Positions 53,406 through 63,043 of a stretch of DNA of 64,000 nucleotides are shown here, one piece after another; the first letter of the stretch is position 1; each line of letters starts with the position of its first letter. The stretch is from positions 1 through 64,000 of the forward strand of contig WLNJ01000004.1 in NCBI GenBank assembly GCA_009699865.1, given 5' to 3'. A program made the position numbers and the translations under genes. Source of the DNA: Actinomycetota bacterium. GTDB lineage: Bacteria > Actinomycetota > Thermoleophilia > Solirubrobacterales > Solirubrobacteraceae. A model generated the notes under the pieces. The model saw only the letters and a list, made by a program, of their open reading frames with translations, was not told the origin of the DNA and ran no database searches.

Positions 53406-53846
53406 TCAGCCGTTGTTGGAACTGCTGCCAGGCTGCGTGTAATACACGGGGGCTGGGGTGCCCGGTGCGAGAGAGCTGATCGGAACGATCACCTTGCCAA
53501 ATGGAAGCAGGGAGATTGGGATCATCTTGAGGTTGCCGATAGCGAGCGGAATGCCGATGATCGTCACGGCCAACAGACCTGCTGTGACGAGATGCATGAT
53601 CAACAACGGGACTCCACATACGAGCAGCCAGATGATGTTGCCAATCAGCGATGCGGCACCAGCAGTTGGCTTCTCAACCACGGTTCGGCCAAAGGGCCAG
53701 AGCGAGAAGTTCGCAAGCTTGAACGCTTGAAGTCCGAAGGGAATGGTGATGATCAGGACGCACATGATCACTCCCGCGACAAAGTAAGTAAGGGCAAGCC
53801 AGAAGCCCGAGAAGACGAGCCAGATCAAGTTTCCAATCAATCGCAT
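53406..53846 (-). CDS. YccF-domain inner-membrane protein
   Basis: The product has 146 residues. Two copies of a YccF-type unit are visible: LIGNLIWLVFSGFWLAL...IITIPFGLQAFKLANFSLWPFGR and LIGNIIWLLVCGVPLLIM...IIGIPLAIGNLKMIPISLLPFGK, each of about 55 residues with two hydrophobic parts. The tail is soluble and Pro/Ser-rich (PVYYTQPGSSSNNG). Function of YccF proteins is unknown. It is 7 bases upstream of the YgjP-like gene on the same strand. Confidence 0.9.
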   Translation of the reverse strand: MRLIGNLIWLVFSGFWLALTYFVAGVIMCVLIITIPFGLQAFKLANFSLWPFGRTVVEKPTAGAASLIGNIIWLLVCGVPLLIMHLVTAGLLAVTIIGIPLAIGNLKMIPISLLPFGKVIVPISSLAPGTPAPVYYTQPGSSSNNG

Positions 53847-53928
53847 CTCCCAATTATGACGGGTCCGGCGGCCGGACCCGTCGGCAGGCCAAAGCGCGTG
53901 GGGAGTCTGAGGTGGTGATAATCGACCT

Positions 53929-54216
53929 ATGAGCGAGACACGGATTCAGCTTCCAGCAGGAGTTAGGCCTCCGCTCGGCGTCTATGTCAATGGCGTGGAA
54001 CTCAAGGAGGGCATCGACTTTCGGGTCGCAGCCGACGAGCTTGTGGTTTCCCGTGAACTTGTGAAGGAAGGGAACCTCGGCTTCTGGCGTTGGTTCCTAG
54101 GGGCTTTCGGTATTGGCACCTATCGCAAGAACGATGTGGTTGACATCCGTTACCAGCGCGACGGCACGGCGAAGATCGCCCACGACGTCGAGTTCGCTAC
54201 ACCTACACCCAGCTAG
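53929..54216 (+). CDS. Hypothetical small protein
   Basis: The product has 95 residues. It is predicted mainly beta: IQLPAGVRPPLGVYVNGVELKEGIDFRV, then a helical or hydrophobic piece FWRWFLGAFGIGTYRKNDVVDIRYQRDG. The repeated turn-like 'G' pattern suggests a small beta-barrel. No family is recognised. The stop overlaps the metF stop by 4 bases. Confidence 0.55.
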   Translation: MSETRIQLPAGVRPPLGVYVNGVELKEGIDFRVAADELVVSRELVKEGNLGFWRWFLGAFGIGTYRKNDVVDIRYQRDGTAKIAHDVEFATPTPS

Positions 54217-55106
54217 GACTTCGAATTCTCCCAAGGCCGGTGAAGGCGCAGTGCGGAGAGGATTGCCCTCGTCGCGGGAGAGCGGTTGAGTGTGTAGAAG
54301 TGAATGCCTGGTGCTCCGCCGGCGAGCAGTTCCGCGCACTGCAGCGTGGCGTAGGCAACACCGAACTGGTGGACCGCTTCGGGATCGTCAGCTCGGGCGT
54401 TCAGTTCCGCCATCAGGTCGTGGGAAAGTGCCGCGCCGCAGAGTGACGTGATGCGGGTCAGCTGGGCGATGTTGGTGATTGGGAGGACACCTGGGACAAT
54501 CGGAACGGTGATTCCGGCTGCGCGCGCCCGGTCAACGAAGTCAAAGTAGACAGCGTTGTCAAAGAACAGTTGTGTAACGAGGAGATCCGTGCCAGCAGTG
54601 ACCTTCTCGGCGAGATGTGCAAGGTCGTCCTCTGGGCTGGTCGCAGCAACATGGGTTTCCGGGAAGCAGGCTGCGCCAATTGCGAACTGTGGGTACTCGC
54701 GGTTGATTAGCTCAACCAGCTCGCTCGAGTAGCTCAAGCCACCTTCCGTTGCCGTCCAATCGCCACCGTCGGGCATGTCACCACGGAGAGCGAGGACGTT
54801 TTCAACACCAATATCGGAGAGTTTGTCCAGTGTTGCGCGGAGTTCGTCAACGGTCGCTGCGACACAGGTGAAGTGGGCCATGGCCTCAAGCCCGTACTCC
54901 TTCTTGATTGTGTCAACAACCTCAAGGGTCTTATCGCGGGTAGAACCACCGGCGCCATAAGTCACTGAGACAAACGCAGGGTCAAGTTCGCGCAGGGCCG
55001 CAACCGCCTCGAGGAGGTTCTTTTCGCCCTCCTCAGTCTTGGGGGGGAAGAATTCGAATGAAAAGAGCGGCTCAGTGCGCTCTGCCAGCAGCGTGTCAAT
55101 CCTCAT
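54213..55106 (-). CDS. metF: Methylenetetrahydrofolate reductase
   Basis: The product has 297 residues, the standard bacterial MetF size. Key features are LFSFEFFPPKTEEGEKNL (with the catalytic Glu), FVSVTYGAGGSTRDKT, NVLALRGDMP, THVAATSPEDDLAHL and VTQLFFDNAVYFDFV. It uses FAD and NADH to make 5-methyltetrahydrofolate, the methyl donor for the last methionine step. It follows the MBL gene after 12 bases on the same strand. It is not next to the metY-metX-metW cluster. Confidence 0.95.
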   Translation of the reverse strand: MRIDTLLAERTEPLFSFEFFPPKTEEGEKNLLEAVAALRELDPAFVSVTYGAGGSTRDKTLEVVDTIKKEYGLEAMAHFTCVAATVDELRATLDKLSDIGVENVLALRGDMPDGGDWTATEGGLSYSSELVELINREYPQFAIGAACFPETHVAATSPEDDLAHLAEKVTAGTDLLVTQLFFDNAVYFDFVDRARAAGITVPIVPGVLPITNIAQLTRITSLCGAALSHDLMAELNARADDPEAVHQFGVAYATLQCAELLAGGAPGIHFYTLNRSPATRAILSALRLHRPWENSKS

Positions 55107-55118
55107 ATGAGGCGAAGT

Positions 55119-56147
55119 CTAAGCCGCAGCAGTTGCTTGCGACGCAGCGGGCGCTACCGCCCAACGCTCAACGGGCTCGCCGCCATCACGGACCACTTCG
55201 CCAAGGATGGCGAGGTGCGTCAGGTAGGCAAGAGTCTCAGGCAGGAACCAGCCGATCCGCGGCTCCTCAGGCATTCCCTCGTAGAGCAGGCTGGTGATCT
55301 CCCAAGCGCTCAGCGGCTCTGTCGCTAGCGACGAGCGGATTGCGCGCAGACGGCCTTCGACGGCCGCCTTGTTGGCTGCGGCCAGCTCAGGAATCGCGTT
55401 GACGGGCTTGCCATGGCCGGACAGGCAGAGACGAGCGCCAAGCGAGGCGACCTTGTCGAGTGACGCAAGGAACTCGCCTGCTGGGTCCGGGGTGTAGCCC
55501 ACGTCGTAATAGAGGGATACGCGTCCGAGGATGTGGTCGCCACTGAAGAGCAGACGACCCTCAGGTTGATGCAGGACAACATGCGATGGGGCATGTCCCG
55601 GGGTCTCGATGACGTTGAGGTCTCCGAGGTCACTGGGGATGGTCATGCCTTCAACCAAGTCGCGGTCTGGCTCAAGGACCCGGTCAAAGCCCGAGTTCAT
55701 TCCGCGGCGTGTTTCTCGCTGACGCTCGACTGCTTCTGGCGGCACTCCGCACAGCAGGGCGCGTGAGAGTCGGTAGTCCAAGGTGCCATCCGGGTCACTG
55801 ACATATCCGCGCATGTGCTCAAGCGCTGGGTTGATCAAGATCTCGGCACCCGTGCGGTCCTTGATTGACATGGCTTGACCTGCGTGGTCAGCGTGCGCGT
55901 GGGTACAGACAATGCGGTGGACCATGTCCACTGAGAGTCCGCACTGGTTGAGTGCGTCCTCAAGGTTGTCCATCGATTCCTCACTGTGAATACCGGTGTC
56001 AATCAGCAGCAGTCCGTCCCCGTCGGCAACAGCAAACGCATTGCCGTGCGGCACCAGCGGCCATGGCAGCGGAAGCTTCAGGCGCCAGAGGCCAGGAATG
56101 ACCTTCTCGCCACGGCTCAGGTTCGGTTTGCGGGGTGTCGCGGACAC
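55119..56147 (-). CDS. Metallo-beta-lactamase-fold hydrolase
   Basis: The product has 342 residues from the GTG at 56147; an in-frame GTG at 56219 would add 24 Arg/Ala-rich residues and crowd the divergent promoter. Metal motifs are CTHAHADHAGQ, ETPGHAPSHVVLH, LLFSGDHI and SGHGKP, giving a two-metal site. The C-terminal part carries a helical extension (MPEEPRIGWFLPETLAYLTHLAILGEV) found in the MBL group sometimes annotated as LACTB2-like or hydroxyacylglutathione hydrolase. It is the probable first gene of a unit with metF. Its substrate is unknown. Confidence 0.88.
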   Translation of the reverse strand: MSATPRKPNLSRGEKVIPGLWRLKLPLPWPLVPHGNAFAVADGDGLLLIDTGIHSEESMDNLEDALNQCGLSVDMVHRIVCTHAHADHAGQAMSIKDRTGAEILINPALEHMRGYVSDPDGTLDYRLSRALLCGVPPEAVERQRETRRGMNSGFDRVLEPDRDLVEGMTIPSDLGDLNVIETPGHAPSHVVLHQPEGRLLFSGDHILGRVSLYYDVGYTPDPAGEFLASLDKVASLGARLCLSGHGKPVNAIPELAAANKAAVEGRLRAIRSSLATEPLSAWEITSLLYEGMPEEPRIGWFLPETLAYLTHLAILGEVVRDGGEPVERWAVAPAASQATAAA

Positions 56148-56265
56148 GGATGCCCACGATAGAGCGACGCGCGCCCGGGCGCCGACCCAACCTGTCCCCA
56201 GCTTGGGATGCGCGGCCACTCATGACGACCTAGACTCCGAAAAGACCTAACTGGGAGGACGGGAC

Positions 56266-57474
56266 ATGAGCAGCAAGGACGCAGCAATCACTGAGGCACA
56301 GGCAGTAGCAATCAGCTACTTCGCGGCGGTTGCCGCACGCGATTCTGTGGGTATGGCTGCCTGCTGGGCCGATGATGGCGTGGACCACATTTTTGGCTTC
56401 GCTGATCTAAAAGGCCCCAAGGCCGTAGCGGACTACTTCGACGAACTCTTTGCGGCCTTCCCCGACCTTGAGATGAGCGTTGTTTCGACCACATCCGAAG
56501 CTGACCGCTGCGCAGTGCGCTGGCTGATGACCGGTACTTTCGCCGGACCGGGCAGCTTCCAAGGCGTGGACCCAACCGGTGCCCGCATTGAGATGGAGGG
56601 CTGTGATGTCCTCACCGTCGCTAGCGGGAAGATCACGGGCAACGCGGCCTATACCGATGGGGCTGAGTTCGCCCGTCAGATCGGCGCCTTGCCCGAGAGC
56701 GGGTCAAAGACTGAGGAGCGCCTCACTGCCCTGACCAACACGCGAACGAAGATTGGCCGCAAGTTTGCGGCATCGGAGCCTGAGGCTGTTGCCGATGGCG
56801 TCTGGGTGATCCGGGGTGGATTCCCATCCAAGACGATGAACGTCTACCTGATCGAAGAAGAGGGTGGCGTAACCGTCTTTGACGGCGGCATCAAGGCGAT
56901 GACGAACTCAGTCGCCGCAGCCGGGGCTCGCTTCGGAGGCATTAACCGGGTTGTCCTCGGCCATGCCCACGCCGACCACCGTGGTGTTGCGCCAGGACTC
57001 GCGGTCCCCGTGTTCTGCCATCAGGCAGACAAGGCTGACGCTGAGAGCGACGGCGGCGAGCATTACTTCCAGATGGACAAGCTCGACAGGCACGCACGCT
57101 GGTTGATGCCAAGACTTCTTGAGCATTGGGACGGCGGACCGGTTGATGTAGCCGGAACTCTTGACGAAGGGGATGAGGTCGCCGGCTTCAAGGTGATCCA
57201 CCTGCCCGGCCATGCTCCGGGCCTGATTGGCCTCTGGCGCGAGTCCGACCGCTTGGCTCTGGTCAGCGACTGCTTCTACACACTTGACCCTCAGACAGGC
57301 CGCAAGGGCTTTGCGCGTGTTCCTCACAGTGCGTTCAATCTGGACACTGACCAGGCTCGGGCGAGCATCCTCAAGCTCGCTGAGATGGAGCCGGCAGCGG
57401 CTTGGGCTGGGCACGCGGATCCACTCCTGGGCGATGTCCGTTCGCTGTTGGAAACCGCAGCCCGCGAAACCTGA
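56266..57474 (+). CDS. Fusion protein: SnoaL/NTF2-like domain plus metallo-beta-lactamase domain
   Basis: The product has 402 residues. Residues 1-135 form an NTF2/SnoaL-like cone (VAISYFAAVAARDSVGMAACWADDGVDHIF, VADYFDELFAAFPDLEMSVVS, RIEMEGCDVLTVASGKI), the fold of polyketide cyclases and small isomerases. After a linker of about 40 residues a full MBL domain starts (ADGVWVIRGGFPSKTMNVYLIEEEGG), with metal motifs GHAHADHRG, LPGHAPGLI, LVSDCFY and WAGHADPLL. Each domain keeps its own core, so this looks like a true fusion with no stop or frameshift. GGGAGGAC precedes the ATG. It is divergent from another MBL gene, about 120 bases away. Confidence 0.88.
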   Translation: MSSKDAAITEAQAVAISYFAAVAARDSVGMAACWADDGVDHIFGFADLKGPKAVADYFDELFAAFPDLEMSVVSTTSEADRCAVRWLMTGTFAGPGSFQGVDPTGARIEMEGCDVLTVASGKITGNAAYTDGAEFARQIGALPESGSKTEERLTALTNTRTKIGRKFAASEPEAVADGVWVIRGGFPSKTMNVYLIEEEGGVTVFDGGIKAMTNSVAAAGARFGGINRVVLGHAHADHRGVAPGLAVPVFCHQADKADAESDGGEHYFQMDKLDRHARWLMPRLLEHWDGGPVDVAGTLDEGDEVAGFKVIHLPGHAPGLIGLWRESDRLALVSDCFYTLDPQTGRKGFARVPHSAFNLDTDQARASILKLAEMEPAAAWAGHADPLLGDVRSLLETAARET

Positions 57475-57476
57475 GA

Positions 57477-57854
57477 ATGGGTAAACGTTCGCGACGGCGC
57501 GGAGGGGAGGACCTCCCCTCAATTCCCGATGCGGAGTACACGCTGGCGCTGGCCGATGGTGGGTCAATTCAGTTGCGCTGCGTCATGTCCCTCAAGACAC
57601 GGGAGCAGTACGCCAAAGCCGCGTCGGGCCTACATGACCGTCCCGGGGCTGCTCGAGAGGACGCATGGCAGCGGTCAGTTGAGTTCTTGTTTGAGCGCCT
57701 CGTCAACGGTTGGACTGTCGCTGGTGTTGAGTACCGCGAACAGAAGGAACTGCTGATGCGCTTCCGCGTGGCCTCGTCTGAGGAGCGCGCTGCCGTCAGG
57801 ACAGCAATGCGCGAGCACCTGGCTGAGTGGTTCCCGGACATGGAAGCTCCCTGA
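57477..57854 (+). CDS. Hypothetical protein, soluble
   Basis: The product has 125 residues from the ATG at 57477, 2 bases after the fusion gene; the frame opens earlier inside that gene. The N-terminus is basic (MGKRSRRRGGEDLPS). It continues as a mixed domain with YTLALADGGSIQLRCVMSLKTREQYAK and ends in helices (EERAAVRTAMREHLAEWFPDME). It seems to travel with the SnoaL-MBL gene. No family is recognised. The 77 bases to pyk contain CTGGCC/GGCCAG copies, which are too far apart to call. Confidence 0.6.
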   Translation: MGKRSRRRGGEDLPSIPDAEYTLALADGGSIQLRCVMSLKTREQYAKAASGLHDRPGAAREDAWQRSVEFLFERLVNGWTVAGVEYREQKELLMRFRVASSEERAAVRTAMREHLAEWFPDMEAP

Positions 57855-57931
57855 GCGAGAATCGGGCTTTGGCTGGCCGTTGACCTGCCGTTCACAGATT
57901 TAGGGCCAGTCAGCGGTACGGTCATAAGTAG

Positions 57932-59338
<1,407 letters not shown>

Positions 59339-59976
59339 GCCTGCGGCGCCGCTCTCTGATCAGGGGGGCCAAGCCGATCACTGCCATCAGGACGAGCACA
59401 ACCACGGCAATGATCGCCTCGGGGCTGTCGAGGTTGTCCAACGATCCGCCCAGTGCGGTGTAAGCAAAGGCCCTCGGGGAGCAGCCGATCATCGTCGCAA
59501 GGGCAAAGTCCCGAAGGCTGATCGGCGCCAAACCGGCCGCGTAGTTGACAAGGCTGTACGGAGCACCGGGCGCCAAGCGTGCGTAGAAAACACTCCGGAA
59601 GCCGCGGGTTCCAATCCATTCCCGAATGGCAGCAATCCGTGGCCCGGCAAGGTGCTCGACAGCGTCGTGACCCCACCAGCGGGCGATTGAGAACGCAAGC
59701 ACGGCGCCCAATGTCGCCGAGGCAATTGAGATTGGCACGCCAAGCGCCGTTCCAAACAGCAGGCCACTTGACGCCGCCAACAGTGGGCCCGGAACGAACA
59801 GGACGGTTAGGACCGCACTGACAACGATGAAGACCAATGGTGCCCATGGGCCCGCCTCGTGCACGCGGTCACGGACCTCACCGGCGCTAATGCCGCTAAC
59901 AAAGAAGAAGGTGACCCCAGCGCCCATCAGAGTGGCCAACAGGGCCAGTCGCAGAACGGCCGCGCGTCGGTTCAAT

Positions 59977-60723
59977 TCACTGCTCTACAACGGAGCCGGG
60001 GACGAGGTCGTCGCTCCCGTCAGGCCAGCGAACCCAAGCCTTGTGACCACCGTCGTAGTCGGGGCCGAGCAGGATCAGCTCGGCTTCCTCACCGTTGACA
60101 GTGCAACGCCCGGAACCTTCAGGGTCAAGGCCCTGCCAGATCCGCGCAAACTGGTTCGCTTCAAGTTCGGCTGCCACGGTTGATGACTCGCTGTGTCCAG
60201 GCCGGATAACCGTTGAGGGTGGCAGTGCCAGAAGCGTGTCCATAACGGAGGCGCGAAGGTCCTCAAAGGTTGTATGGCCTGGGGCTCTTACTCCGCCAAC
60301 TGAGCCGAGGAAGAGTGTGTCGCCCGTGAAGACCTCCAAGACTTCCCCGCGAAGTACGAGAGCGACCATGCCAGCCGTGTGGCCGGGGGTGTGGAGCAGG
60401 TCAAAGGTCATCTGACCAAAGGCGATCGCCTCACCGGGATTGAGGTCTCCGGTAGTGCCTTCGCACAGCTCGCGCTCAACCGGGTGAGCAAGGACAGGCG
60501 TTCCTGGGTGAGCTTCCAGCACTAGGGCAAGCTCAGCGACGTGGTCGTAGTGGTGGTGTGTCAACAGAACTGCTGCGAGGGTTGCCTCCAACTCCTCGAT
60601 TCGCGCGAGCAGCGGGGCCACGGGCCCGCCAGCGTCAATCAGCACCGCGGTCCCACCCGGCTCGTCAACTACGAGCCATGTGTTGGAAAGCCAGTCGGGA
60701 TGTTCAGAACGCTCGGTGATCAC
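59977..60723 (-). CDS. Metallo-beta-lactamase-fold hydrolase (glyoxalase-II-like)
   Basis: The product has 248 residues from the GTG at 60723; the open frame to 60882 overlaps the divergent glyoxalase gene. The motif THHHYDHVAE is the glyoxalase-II-type metal site (HxHxDH). It is followed by LLHTPGHTAGMVAL, EVFTGDTLFLGSVGG and IRPGHSESS. Size and order match bacterial GloB-like enzymes rather than beta-lactamases. It lies head-to-head with a glyoxalase-I-like gene (62 bases between the starts), which supports a role in methylglyoxal detoxification. Confidence 0.88.
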   Translation of the reverse strand: MITERSEHPDWLSNTWLVVDEPGGTAVLIDAGGPVAPLLARIEELEATLAAVLLTHHHYDHVAELALVLEAHPGTPVLAHPVERELCEGTTGDLNPGEAIAFGQMTFDLLHTPGHTAGMVALVLRGEVLEVFTGDTLFLGSVGGVRAPGHTTFEDLRASVMDTLLALPPSTVIRPGHSESSTVAAELEANQFARIWQGLDPEGSGRCTVNGEEAELILLGPDYDGGHKAWVRWPDGSDDLVPGSVVEQ

Positions 60724-60747
60724 AGGCGCATCGTACCTGTATGAGTT

Positions 60748-60767
60748 CCTGTGGCTTCCGCCACAGG
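60748..60767. promoter_or_regulatory. Perfect 8-bp inverted repeat in the glyoxalase divergent promoter
   Basis: CCTGTGGC (60748-60755) and GCCACAGG (60760-60767) are exact inverted copies around TTCC. Two more copies of the CCTGT half lie nearby: ACAGG at 60722-60726 and CCTGT at 60736-60740. The repeat sits in the 62-base gap between the two divergent glyoxalase-related genes, where an operator that controls both would be expected. It could also form a leader hairpin for either gene. Confidence 0.5.
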
Positions 60768-60785
60768 CAACCGTAGGCTGGGAGT

Positions 60786-61166
60786 ATGCGCCTGATCCAC
60801 ACTTGCTACCGAGTCCTTGACCTCGATCGGTCAAAGACCTTCTATGAGGCACTTGGCTTTGAGGAAGTCGGGCGCATCCCAATTGGGTCCGAGGCCACCA
60901 ACCTCTTCATGAACCTCCCTGGTGACGGTGACGAACCGCGGCTCGAGCTAACCCTCAACCACGACAGGACTGAGCCTTACGACATCGGCACGGGCTACGG
61001 GCACATTGCTCTTGCCGTCGGTGACATTGACCTTGCGCTGGAGCGGCTGTCAGGTCTGGGCATTGAGCCCGAGAAGCCGCCCTACACAATCCGCGAGGGC
61101 GGAACGCGCCTCTGCTTTGTCGCTGATCCGGATGGGTATCGGATCGAACTTCTCGGCCGTTCTTAG
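60786..61166 (+). CDS. Glyoxalase-I-like VOC-family lactoylglutathione lyase
   Basis: The product has 126 residues. The opening MRLIHTCYRVLDLDRSKTFYEALGFEEVGR is typical of GloA, and the metal site uses the His in LIHTCYRV, a Glu in ELTLNHD, the His in GHIALAV and the C-terminal Glu in PDGYRIELL. The FVADPDGYRIELLGRS ending is diagnostic. It isomerises the hemithioacetal of methylglyoxal and a thiol. In an actinobacterium the thiol may be mycothiol rather than glutathione. The Ppx gene follows after 8 bases with a good AGGAG. Confidence 0.92.
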   Translation: MRLIHTCYRVLDLDRSKTFYEALGFEEVGRIPIGSEATNLFMNLPGDGDEPRLELTLNHDRTEPYDIGTGYGHIALAVGDIDLALERLSGLGIEPEKPPYTIREGGTRLCFVADPDGYRIELLGRS

Positions 61167-61174
61167 GAGCGAGA

Positions 61175-62698
61175 GTGGAGCCCCGCCGCACAGTCGTGAA
61201 GGACCTTGGGTCCAACTCATTCCGCATGGTGGTCTACGAATGGGTTCCGGGCGAGTGGTGGCGCCGAGCCGATGAGCTGAACGAGACGGTCCGTATTGGA
61301 CAGGGGCTTGACGCCACCGGAAGCCTGAGCGACGATGGCATTGAGCGTGGCTTGCGGGCAGTTGAACTTTTCGACCATGCCCGGCGCGCGTTTGGCATCG
61401 AGGCCGCAGACACGATCACGGTGGCCACAAGCGCGATCCGCGATGCCCGCAATGGGCCGGAGTTCGTTGCCCTTGCAGAGGCCCTTGGATCGCCGGAGGT
61501 GAGGGTTCTCTCGACTGCTGAGGAGGCTCGCTACGGAATGCTCGCGGCCGTCAACTCCACTGCGCTGACAGACGGTTGGACATTGGACATTGGCGGGGGC
61601 AGCCTGCAGCTCTGTCAGGTGGAGGCCCGGGACTCCGTTAGCTGTGGCTCCTGGCCGCTCGGGGCTGTTCGCATGACCGAGCACTTCCTGTCGCCTGACC
61701 GCGACGAACCCGCTCGCCCGGAGGACATCAAAGCGCTCAGCCGACACGCGGTTGAGGCACTGCAGGAAGCTGGCATCGCCGATATCGGCGGGTCGATGGT
61801 TGCCGTGGGTGGCGCCATCAGAAATCTTGCAGCAGCAGCTAGGAATGAGGACGGACTTCCGTCTATTGGTGTTCAGGGCTACCTGCTGACGGCCGATCGG
61901 TTGGACGCGCTGATCACACGGATCGCCGAGCTTCCTCCATCCAAGCGTGGGCAGATCGCTGGCATCAAGACGGGGCGGGGTGAGATTGTCCTCGCGGCAG
62001 CTGTGGTTGTCCGGGCCGTCCTCACGGTGACCGGGATGGAAGCTGTCGAGGTAACGGAGTCCGGGTTGCGGGAAGGGCTGTTCTTCGAGCGGTATCTGGC
62101 TCCTGCGGACCCGCCACTGTTCCCTGATGTTCGCGGTGCGAGCGTGCGGAACTTGGCTTACCAACACCGAGTTGACCTGACGCACTCCGACAGGGTCAGC
62201 GAGCTGGCCTTGGGTATGTACGACTCATTGAGAGACACGGATGTCAAGTCCGGCAAGGGCAGGATGCGCGAACTGCTCTGGGCGGCGGCAGTCCTACATG
62301 ACGTGGGTAAGACCGTTGACTACGACGACCACCATCTTCACTCCAAGTACCTGATCCTCGGCGCCGGCCTGCCTGGCTACACCCCGCGCGAGCTCGCGCT
62401 AATCGCGCTGATCGCCCGCTACCACCGCAAGGGCAACCCGGAACCGAACGGATTGGGGAGCCTGCTCGTGGATGGAGACCGAGAGCGTCTGCGTCGCGCT
62501 GCCACGCTGCTTCGGATTGCAGAATTCCTTGAGCGCGGACGCGATGGGTCGGTCAAGTCAGCGGTACTTGTGCCCACTGACGGTGGCGTCAGGCTTGACC
62601 TTGAGGTTGACGGCAACCCAACGCTTGCCAAGTGGGGCGCCGAGCAACAGGCAGGCCTGTTTGCTGAGGCATTTGGCCGTCCGCTGACGGTTAGTTAA
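61175..62698 (+). CDS. Ppx/GppA phosphatase with HD domain
   Basis: The product has 507 residues from the GTG at 61175, with AGGAG 6 bases upstream. The N-terminal half is an ASKHA-type Ppx/GppA domain: VVKDLGSNSFRMVVYEW, ATSAIRDARN, LDIGGGSLQL and MVAVGGAIRNLA. After about residue 330 comes an HD domain, VLHDVGKTVDYDDHHLHSKYLI, with metal-binding His and Asp. Such proteins hydrolyse polyphosphate or guanosine pentaphosphate (pppGpp). This long form resembles exopolyphosphatases rather than the short actinobacterial Ppx1/Ppx2 forms. It is probably co-transcribed with the glyoxalase gene. Confidence 0.93.
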   Translation: MEPRRTVVKDLGSNSFRMVVYEWVPGEWWRRADELNETVRIGQGLDATGSLSDDGIERGLRAVELFDHARRAFGIEAADTITVATSAIRDARNGPEFVALAEALGSPEVRVLSTAEEARYGMLAAVNSTALTDGWTLDIGGGSLQLCQVEARDSVSCGSWPLGAVRMTEHFLSPDRDEPARPEDIKALSRHAVEALQEAGIADIGGSMVAVGGAIRNLAAAARNEDGLPSIGVQGYLLTADRLDALITRIAELPPSKRGQIAGIKTGRGEIVLAAAVVVRAVLTVTGMEAVEVTESGLREGLFFERYLAPADPPLFPDVRGASVRNLAYQHRVDLTHSDRVSELALGMYDSLRDTDVKSGKGRMRELLWAAAVLHDVGKTVDYDDHHLHSKYLILGAGLPGYTPRELALIALIARYHRKGNPEPNGLGSLLVDGDRERLRRAATLLRIAEFLERGRDGSVKSAVLVPTDGGVRLDLEVDGNPTLAKWGAEQQAGLFAEAFGRPLTVS

Positions 62699-63002
62699 AC
62701 GGGCCCGACGGAACTTCGGCCGGACCGGCCGGAATCGGCACTTCGAGTGGCTGAACGGGAGCTTCCACAAACGCTTCCATTGCCTCCTCAATCCCAAAGG
62801 CTGACCCGTCGCAGTGAATCCTGAACCGCTTGGGGGCGACGCGCTCGTCAGCCTCCACCGGAACGCCAAACAGCTCATCCCAGCCAAACAGCTCGAGGTT
62901 GCCGGGGTTGAGCAGGATTGCCTTGGCTGGCATTGGGCAGGTGGAATCGTGATGTGCGAGGCCCGCCTTAACGAACGCTCTCATTTCCTCTTCAAGTCCC
63001 AT
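62691..63002 (-). CDS. Hypothetical small acidic protein
   Basis: The product has 103 residues. Visible pieces are MRAFVKAGLAHHDSTCPMPAKAI, a hydrophobic middle (LLNPGNLELFGWDELFGVPVEADERV) and a proline-rich end (VQPLEVPIPAGPAEVPSGPFN). No family is recognised. It overlaps the ppx tail by 8 bases in antisense and ends a minus-strand pair whose upstream gene is the partial FAD-linked oxidase, with 41 bases between. Confidence 0.55.
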   Translation of the reverse strand: MGLEEEMRAFVKAGLAHHDSTCPMPAKAILLNPGNLELFGWDELFGVPVEADERVAPKRFRIHCDGSAFGIEEAMEAFVEAPVQPLEVPIPAGPAEVPSGPFN

Positions 63003-63043
63003 AGGTCAAGTGTGACAGCGACAGGCCGCTGTCACCAGTTTTG

